Of a stretch of 7,096 bases of DNA, positions 1 to 4,904 are shown piece by piece; position 1 is the first letter of the stretch, and the number at the start of each line of letters is the position of its first letter. The notes under the pieces were generated by a model. It worked only from the letters and a program-made list of their open reading frames with translations, was not told the origin of the DNA and made no database searches. The position numbers and the translations under genes were made by a program. The stretch lies in NCBI GenBank assembly GCA_946187475.1, contig CAMHRJ010000113.1:1-7096 (forward strand), given 5' to 3'. The DNA is from an uncultured Clostridia bacterium (GTDB lineage Bacteria; Bacillota; Clostridia; Oscillospirales; Oscillospiraceae).

Positions 1-20
1 TCAAGTCCATTAAGATACAA

Positions 21-42
21 GACGCACCCAACCGGGTGCGTC
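21..42 (-). terminator. Probable terminator of the XRE-mutS-like operon
   Basis: A perfect 9-bp GC-rich stem (GACGCACCC / GGGTGCGTC) with a 4-base loop starts 8 bases after the mutS-like stop codon. On the minus strand it is followed by TTGTATCTTAAT, a moderate U-rich tail. The plus-strand side lacks a T-run, so it is probably directional. Confidence 0.7.
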
Positions 43-50
43 ATTATATG

Positions 51-1640
51 CTAGCATAACCAAACTCCGTCTCTTTGAAAATGTTTTACTCTTTCCTTCG
101 CTCGCCGAATCACACGCCAGTCAAATCCGAACAGCTGCAGCAGCCGTATCGCGTTACATGTCTCAGTCCTCCCGGTATGTATCCTATAATCAAACATCAT
201 TTCCCCGTCGACAATCTGTTCCTCAAAATGGTACAATTGATAACGGTTCTTCAGGAGATCACACAACTCCAAATCATGGGTTGCCGCAAAGCAGAGAATG
301 CCTGAATCTGCAAGCTCCTGCAGGATCACACTCCCCGCTGCGATTCTCTCCGTCGTGTTTGTACCGCGCAGGGCTTCATCCACAGCACATAAGATCGCGT
401 TGTGCTCCTTGGCGGCGTCCAGGATTCTTTTCAGAGACAGGACCTCCGCTGTGTAGAGGCTGGCGCCGGTCAACAGGCTGTCAGATGAAGCCAGAGATGA
501 ATAAATGCAAAATGCGGTTGCTTCATAGCTTGTTGCCAAAACGGTGCAGATACTCTGCGCCATAACAGCTGCAAGGAGCACAGTTTTCAGGTAGGTAGAT
601 TTGCCGGATGCATTCCCCCCGGTAATCAGGAAAGGTTGATTCGCGGTACAGTCATTGGGAACAGCATCAGAAAGCAATGGATGAACCAAGTCTGTGGCAT
701 GCAGAAACCCTGCCCCCGAGAAACACAAAGACGGTTCCACGTAATAATCTATGCTTGCCCGGTAGGAAGCAATCGAGATTGCAGCATCGAGTTTTCCGAG
801 CGATTCGTGAATGGTAAATACGTCACTATGATAATATCCGAGTTTTCGTTTCAAAAACTCGTATGTGATCAGGTCCAGCAGTGTGGCAGTCAGAATTGCG
901 TCTTCAAATCCCCCACTGTCCATTTTGGTCGGTATGCCGCCGGTTCGAATCACCGCTTTCAAGCGCTCCAAGCTCTCATACGCCGGTTTCATTTGGGCGT
1001 CAAGAGCAGGGTCGCTCAGCTTTTGAAGCTTTCGAATCGCAAAAACCATGTTTACGATATAATTCACCGTATCATAATCCCGCTGGGAACGGCGTCTGCC
1101 AAATTCGTGCACATAGCAATTGATCAGCAGCGAGGCCAAAAACATACGAATTCCAAACCAAAGATGAAAACATGCACAAACCGCAGCTGCAAGAAAGAAG
1201 CACAGACAAACAAGATAGAATAGAAACATGCCGATGCCGTGCTTTTCCGGCGCAAACGCATGGCACAGGTCTGCCCGGCGCGTACAGCCAAGCCGCGCAA
1301 GGATTGCTTCTGCCTCGATTCGGCGTTCTTCATCTGCCTGCGCATATTCAATCCATCTGCGTCTGGACTCATACGTTTCTTCATCCAGCGCAGGGCAGCG
1401 AAGCATATAATACAAATACTGTTCTCCGGACGTGCACCGCCCTGGGTTGATGCGCCGGAAAAAACGGTCCATATCCAGGTCATTCCACGTAATATCATCC
1501 AGCAGAAATCCGCCCGACGTATGATTCTTTCGATAATCATAATAGGCGCGAATGTATTTCATGTCGCCATCGCGATAATAGGGTTCCGGAACGCGTCCAA
1601 AACGCGATCGAAGCATTCGCTTTAACCGGGTTGTTCTCAT
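51..1640 (-). CDS. Membrane-anchored MutS-like ATPase (MutS domain V protein)
   Basis: The protein has 529 residues from the ATG at 1640. I chose that start over an ATG at 1808 because it forms a 4-base ATGA overlap with the regulator gene and the upstream part would overlap that gene. GGGA just before it is only a weak SD. The N-terminal 130 residues are charged and tyrosine-rich and match nothing I recognise. Residues about 138-176 hold two adjacent hydrophobic helices. A helical stretch (about 185-300) resembles the lever/clamp region of MutS. The C-terminal ATPase is clearly MutS domain V: Walker A GGNASGKST (341-349, usually GPNMAGKST), the TGASLYTAEV segment in place of the MutS STFMVEM motif, Walker B AVDEALRGT (419-427), and ATHDLEL (453-459, MutS ATHYHEL). 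No mismatch-recognition domain with the Phe-X-Glu motif is seen, so classical mismatch repair is unlikely. Its substrate is unknown. The stop is TAG, followed by a terminator. Confidence 0.88.
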   Translation of the reverse strand: MRTTRLKRMLRSRFGRVPEPYYRDGDMKYIRAYYDYRKNHTSGGFLLDDITWNDLDMDRFFRRINPGRCTSGEQYLYYMLRCPALDEETYESRRRWIEYAQADEERRIEAEAILARLGCTRRADLCHAFAPEKHGIGMFLFYLVCLCFFLAAAVCACFHLWFGIRMFLASLLINCYVHEFGRRRSQRDYDTVNYIVNMVFAIRKLQKLSDPALDAQMKPAYESLERLKAVIRTGGIPTKMDSGGFEDAILTATLLDLITYEFLKRKLGYYHSDVFTIHESLGKLDAAISIASYRASIDYYVEPSLCFSGAGFLHATDLVHPLLSDAVPNDCTANQPFLITGGNASGKSTYLKTVLLAAVMAQSICTVLATSYEATAFCIYSSLASSDSLLTGASLYTAEVLSLKRILDAAKEHNAILCAVDEALRGTNTTERIAAGSVILQELADSGILCFAATHDLELCDLLKNRYQLYHFEEQIVDGEMMFDYRIHTGRTETCNAIRLLQLFGFDWRVIRRAKERVKHFQRDGVWLC

Positions 1641-2176
1641 TTCCCGCGAATGTGTTCCATCCACATGGAAGCAGAGATTTTGAGATGATTCAAAAGTGTC
1701 TCCTCCTGACCGCCGGGCCATTGGAATCCGCTTTGACCCGAAAACTTCTTTTGAAGATAGCCCAGTACCGTCCCGCCATTCAAAAGCGTAAGAACGCTCA
1801 ACACACACAAATAGCTCTCTGACCCGTTTGCATGTCTGTACCGCAGAATCAAATAGAATACAGCCAGCGCCATTGCCATGATGATAAACTGATACAGCGA
1901 GCTCTTGATGGCATTCTTCTCCTGTTGAGAAATCGCAGACAAAACAGCTATGGTATCGGCTGGAACCGGCTGTGCAATCCCAAGAAGTTCCGATACTGTG
2001 GTATCAAGAGCTTCCGCCAAAGTCGGTAACATAGCAAGATCGGGATAATTCTTTCCGCGCTCCCACTTGGAAACCGCCTTATCCGTCACATGCAGCAATT
2101 CCGCAAGCTCTCGTTGGGTCATATTCTTTTTCATGCGAAGTGTACGAATCTGATTCCCGGTAAAAGAAGCATCCAT
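1637..2176 (-). CDS. XRE-family helix-turn-helix regulator with two C-terminal membrane segments
   Basis: The protein is a probable sequence-specific DNA-binding regulator tethered to the membrane, 179 residues long. The Cro/C1-type domain spans about 9-65. TQRELAELLHV and TDKAVSKWERGKNYPD form the two helices of the HTH, and LPTLAEALDTTVSELLG completes the fold. After a linker, two hydrophobic stretches (about 95-111 and 122-141) look like a membrane hairpin, placing both ends in the cytoplasm. A short soluble tail follows. HTH-plus-membrane regulators are common in Clostridia, but their signals are mostly unknown and I cannot name a target. The start is fixed by an excellent ribosome-binding site. 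The stop overlaps the next gene's start as ATGA, so the pair is surely co-transcribed and probably translation-coupled. Autoregulation of the promoter just upstream is a reasonable inference. Base composition is AT-richer than the operon before it. Confidence 0.9.
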   Translation of the reverse strand: MDASFTGNQIRTLRMKKNMTQRELAELLHVTDKAVSKWERGKNYPDLAMLPTLAEALDTTVSELLGIAQPVPADTIAVLSAISQQEKNAIKSSLYQFIIMAMALAVFYLILRYRHANGSESYLCVLSVLTLLNGGTVLGYLQKKFSGQSGFQWPGGQEETLLNHLKISASMWMEHIRGK

Positions 2177-2179
2177 TTG

Positions 2180-2188
2180 ATCACCTCC
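2180..2188 (-). promoter_or_regulatory. Strong ribosome-binding site of the XRE regulator gene
   Basis: GGAGGTGAT on the minus strand pairs over nine bases with the 3' end of 16S rRNA. Its GGAGG core ends seven bases before the ATG at 2176. This fixes the start codon and predicts efficient translation. Confidence 0.85.
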
Positions 2189-2197
2189 GTCCTCTTC

Positions 2198-2226
2198 ATC
2201 TTAGAAAACCAACACAATAAAGTCAA
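2198..2226 (-). promoter_or_regulatory. Sigma-A type promoter of the XRE-mutS-like operon
   Basis: On the minus strand TTGACT (2226-2221) and TAAGAT (2203-2198) are separated by exactly 17 bases, close to the TTGACA/TATAAT consensus with optimal spacing. The start of transcription should fall near 2191, giving a leader of only about 15 bases that is nearly all ribosome-binding site. The -35 box lies 14 bases beyond the ftsH terminator stem, so the two signals are packed end to end. The nearby regulator could control this promoter itself, but I see no clear operator repeat. Confidence 0.75.
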
Positions 2227-2240
2227 TCGAGAGAAAGTAG

Positions 2241-2269
2241 AATCGGGACTGCCGACGGCAGTCCCGATT
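2241..2269 (-). terminator. Rho-independent terminator after ftsH
   Basis: A perfect 13-bp inverted repeat (AATCGGGACTGCC, 3-base loop, GGCAGTCCCGATT) starts four bases after the ftsH TAA. On the minus strand the tail is pyrimidine-rich but broken (CTACTTTCTCT). On the plus strand the stem is followed by TCTTTT, a better U-tract. It therefore probably works in both directions. It separates the housekeeping run from the next unit. Confidence 0.85.
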
Positions 2270-2273
2270 TCTT

Positions 2274-4304
2274 TTATTCGTCTTTTGGTGTTCCTTCCGC
2301 AGGAGGCGCTTCCTCGGCGGGAATCTCCGTGGGGATGCTGGTGACATCCGGCGCGGCGGTCTCGCTGACGGACGGGAACGAGGCGGTGGGCTCATCGCTC
2401 ATGTCACGGATGACCTTGGCAGGAGGCTCGATGGTCTCATCCGGGTGGATGGGCGGTTCGCCGTGCTCGCAGAAGTACTGGAAGTCCTCACCATCCAGGG
2501 TCTCATGGATCAGCAGGTATTCCGCAATAGCGGTCAGCAGCTCGCTGTGTTCCTTGAGGATGCTCTCGCACTTGGCATAGGCCTCGTCGAAGATACGCTT
2601 GACCTCGGAATCGATGGTGGCGGCAGTCTCCTCAGAATAGCTCTTGGTGGTGCCGAAGTCGCGGCCGATGAACAGGCTGTGGCTGGAATCATCAAAGCTG
2701 ATGGGGCCAAGCTTCTCGCTCATGCCGTACTTCATGACCATATCCCGAGCGATGCGGGTGGCCTGCTGAATGTCGCCGCTGGCGCCGGTGGAAATGTCGT
2801 CCAGGAACAGCTTTTCGGCGATGCGGCCGCCCAGGGCGCTGACGATGTTATCAAACATCTCACCCCGAGAGGTGAAGTCCTCGGCGTCCTCAGACTGGCG
2901 GTACCAGGTGAAGCCGCCGGCCTGACCGCGGGGGATGATGGTGATATAGTGCACCGGGTCGCAGTTTTCAGAGAAGTGGGCAGAGATCGCATGACCGCTC
3001 TCATGGTAAGCGGTGAGACGCTTCGCCTTGTCGGAGACCACGCGGCTCTTCTTCTCCGGACCCATGACGACCTTCAAGATGGCCTCGTCGATGTCCGCCT
3101 GCATGATGAAGCGGCGCTTGGCACGCACGGCCAGGATCGCGGCCTCGTTCAGGAGGTTTTCCAGGTCCGCGCCGGCGAAACCGGCGGTGCCGCGGGCAAT
3201 GCTCTTGAGATTCACGTCATCACCCAGATGCTTGCCCCGGGCATGGACCTTGAGGATTTCCTCGCGGCCCTTCACGTCCGGCAGGCCCATATAGACCCGG
3301 CGGTCGAAGCGGCCCGGCCGCAGCAGGGCGTTATCCAGAATGTCGGCACGGTTGGTGGCCGCCATGACGATGACGCCGGCGTTGTCGGCAAAGCCGTCCA
3401 TCTCCACCAGCAGCTGGTTCAGGGTCTGCTCGCGCTCGTCATGACCGCCGCCGAGACCGCTGCCGCGCTGGCGGCCCACCGCGTCGATCTCGTCGATGAA
3501 GATGACGGCGGGGGCAACCTTCTTGGCCTGGTCAAACAGATCGCGAACCCGGCTTGCGCCGACGCCCACATAGAGCTCTACGAAGTCGGAACCGGAAATG
3601 CTGAGAAACTGCACCCCGGCCTCCCCTGCTACAGCCTTGGCCATGAGGGTTTTACCGGTGCCCGGAGGGCCAACCAGCAGCACACCTTTGGGAATGCGGG
3701 CGCCCATCTCGGCATAGAACTTCGGCCGCTTCAGGAAGTCAACGATCTCCCGAAGCTCCTCTTTTTCCTCATCGGCTCCCGCCACATCGGCAAAGGTGAC
3801 CTTCTTCTGGGTCTCATCTCCGGTGCGGGTAGAAGCCTTGCCGAAGCGCCCCACGCCGCCGGCTCCGCCGCCGCCCATGCGGTTCATCATCACATACCAG
3901 ATCACGATGCACAGAACGATCATGATCAGATAGGGCAGCATGCTCAGCCACCACGGGGCGGTCCAGCCCTGGCGATAGTCAAACTCTTCCAGGATGCCGT
4001 CCGCCTTCTGCTGTTCAATCAGATCGCCCAGATCGTCCCGGAACCAGGTGGCGCTGGGCAAATCCTGAGTGATGGTGTCGAGGCCATCTTCGTTCTCCTC
4101 CCGGAGCTCCAGCGTCAGCTTGGTACCCTCCAGGGTGAAGGACTTGACCTCTTCATTTTTGAACATGTCCTCGATCTCGGAATAAGTATAGGACTTCGTC
4201 TCCGACGGGGTCAGCAGATAGAACAGCATGGCAATGAAGATCACCGCCATCAGCATGTAGAATCCGACGTCGCGCGAGCGATTACGATTCTTGTTGGGTT
4301 TCAA
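2274..4304 (-). CDS. ftsH: ATP-dependent zinc metalloprotease FtsH
   Basis: FtsH is a hexameric membrane AAA+ protease that extracts and degrades membrane proteins and unstable regulators. It has 676 residues. The first transmembrane helix is at about 14-32, an extracytoplasmic domain at about 33-115, and the second helix at about 118-139, followed by a glycine-rich linker. In the AAA+ domain, Walker A GPPGTGKT is at 212-219, pore loop YVG at 245-247, Walker B VIFIDEID at 267-274, and the second region of homology with RPGRFDR at 329-335. The protease carries HESGH (434-438) as zinc site and catalytic glutamate. The third zinc ligand is probably D511 in GASGD. The tail after about 620 is rich in Pro, Glu, Ala and Thr and ends in acidic residues. 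The start codon is TTG, chosen because it gives a normal N-terminus and no upstream in-frame ATG exists. It is the last gene of the dnaB-tilS-hpt-ftsH run and is followed at once by a terminator. Identity is certain; the exact start is less so. Confidence 0.97.
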   Translation of the reverse strand: MKPNKNRNRSRDVGFYMLMAVIFIAMLFYLLTPSETKSYTYSEIEDMFKNEEVKSFTLEGTKLTLELREENEDGLDTITQDLPSATWFRDDLGDLIEQQKADGILEEFDYRQGWTAPWWLSMLPYLIMIVLCIVIWYVMMNRMGGGGAGGVGRFGKASTRTGDETQKKVTFADVAGADEEKEELREIVDFLKRPKFYAEMGARIPKGVLLVGPPGTGKTLMAKAVAGEAGVQFLSISGSDFVELYVGVGASRVRDLFDQAKKVAPAVIFIDEIDAVGRQRGSGLGGGHDEREQTLNQLLVEMDGFADNAGVIVMAATNRADILDNALLRPGRFDRRVYMGLPDVKGREEILKVHARGKHLGDDVNLKSIARGTAGFAGADLENLLNEAAILAVRAKRRFIMQADIDEAILKVVMGPEKKSRVVSDKAKRLTAYHESGHAISAHFSENCDPVHYITIIPRGQAGGFTWYRQSEDAEDFTSRGEMFDNIVSALGGRIAEKLFLDDISTGASGDIQQATRIARDMVMKYGMSEKLGPISFDDSSHSLFIGRDFGTTKSYSEETAATIDSEVKRIFDEAYAKCESILKEHSELLTAIAEYLLIHETLDGEDFQYFCEHGEPPIHPDETIEPPAKVIRDMSDEPTASFPSVSETAAPDVTSIPTEIPAEEAPPAEGTPKDE

Positions 4305-4316
4305 AAAACAATCACA

Positions 4317-4322
4317 TCCTTT
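4317..4322 (-). promoter_or_regulatory. Probable ftsH ribosome-binding site (decides the TTG start)
   Basis: AAAGGA on the minus strand is the only purine-rich SD-like sequence ahead of ftsH. It lies 12 bases before the in-frame TTG at 4304, longer than the usual 5-9. A GTG at 4315 is nearer but opens a frame that stops after four codons, and an ATG at 4318 is followed immediately by TGA. No in-frame ATG exists upstream. Confidence 0.5.
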
Positions 4323-4331
4323 ATAGGAAAG

Positions 4332-4347
4332 CCGCGATCAAACGCGG
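4332..4347 (-). other. Small inverted repeat between hpt and ftsH
   Basis: In the 54-base hpt-ftsH gap the minus strand reads CCGCG, TTTGAT, CGCGG: a perfect 5-bp GC stem with a 6-base loop. No T-run follows, so it is not a convincing terminator. It could be a weak RNA stem 5' of the ftsH start, affecting mRNA stability or pausing. It may equally be chance. Confidence 0.3.
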
Positions 4348-4358
4348 GAAAATGCAGA

Positions 4359-4904
4359 TCAGTCGGAATAAACCTCCGGCTTGAGCACGCCCACATAGGG
4401 CAGATTGCGGTATTTCTCCGCATAGTCCAGACCGTAGCCCACGACAAAGGCGTCGGGAATCTCAAAGCCGGAATACTTGGCGTAAACCGGAGCCTTGCGC
4501 CGGGCGGGCTTGTCCATCAGTGTGGCAATGGTGATGGAGGCAGGCTTGCGTACCTCCAGGTACTGGGTCAGATAATGCAGCGTCACGCCGCTGTCGAGAA
4601 TGTCCTCCACCAGAATGATATCCCGACCTTCGATGTTTTGATTCAGGTCCTTGTTGATCTTCACAGCGCCGGTGGTGGAGGTGCCGGAACCATAAGAGGA
4701 GACAGCCATGAAATCCACCGAGCAGGGCAGGTCCACATAGCGCATCAGATCGGCCATAAACACGAAGCAGCCCTTCAGGACGCCGACGAAAATCGGCTCC
4801 TTGCCGGCAAAGTCGGCGCTGATGGCAGCGCCCAGCTCGGCGGCCCGCTTCTGCAGCTGCTCATGAGTCAGCAGAATGGTGGAAATATCATCGTGAATGC
4901 TCAT
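4359..4904 (-). CDS. hpt: Hypoxanthine (guanine) phosphoribosyltransferase
   Basis: This purine-salvage enzyme joins hypoxanthine or guanine to PRPP, giving IMP or GMP, in the cytoplasm. It has 181 residues, the normal bacterial length. The PRPP-binding signature ILVEDILDSGVTL is at 97-109, the flexible loop SSYGSGTSTTG at 69-79, and the C-terminal purine-binding segment VVGYGLDYAEKYRNLPYVG at 154-172. An open frame extends upstream to an ATG at 5033, but that stretch overlaps tilS and resembles no HPRT. The start at 4904 gives the usual N-terminus and has GGAG ten bases upstream (4915-4918). The gene overlaps the tilS end by 17 bases. The tilS-hpt-ftsH order is conserved across Firmicutes, where hpt is normally co-transcribed with its neighbours. 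In other Firmicutes HprT has also been described as a partner of TilS in controlling ftsH. Whether that applies here is inference from gene order only. Confidence 0.96.
   Translation of the reverse strand: MSIHDDISTILLTHEQLQKRAAELGAAISADFAGKEPIFVGVLKGCFVFMADLMRYVDLPCSVDFMAVSSYGSGTSTTGAVKINKDLNQNIEGRDIILVEDILDSGVTLHYLTQYLEVRKPASITIATLMDKPARRKAPVYAKYSGFEIPDAFVVGYGLDYAEKYRNLPYVGVLKPEVYSD

Noticed and set aside
51..1640. Calling the MutS-like gene mutS or mutS2
   Set aside because: It lacks a visible mismatch-recognition domain and also the Smr nuclease tail expected of MutS2, and carries membrane helices; a specific symbol is not justified.
1641..1808. Extension of the mutS-like protein to an ATG at 1808
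   Set aside because: It would overlap the regulator gene by 172 bases. The ATGA junction at 1637-1640 is the usual layout for coupled genes.
4305..4358. Possible ftsH promoter with TATAAA near 4320-4325
   Set aside because: No acceptable -35 hexamer exists 16-18 bases upstream; the TTGATC present is only about 10 bases away.
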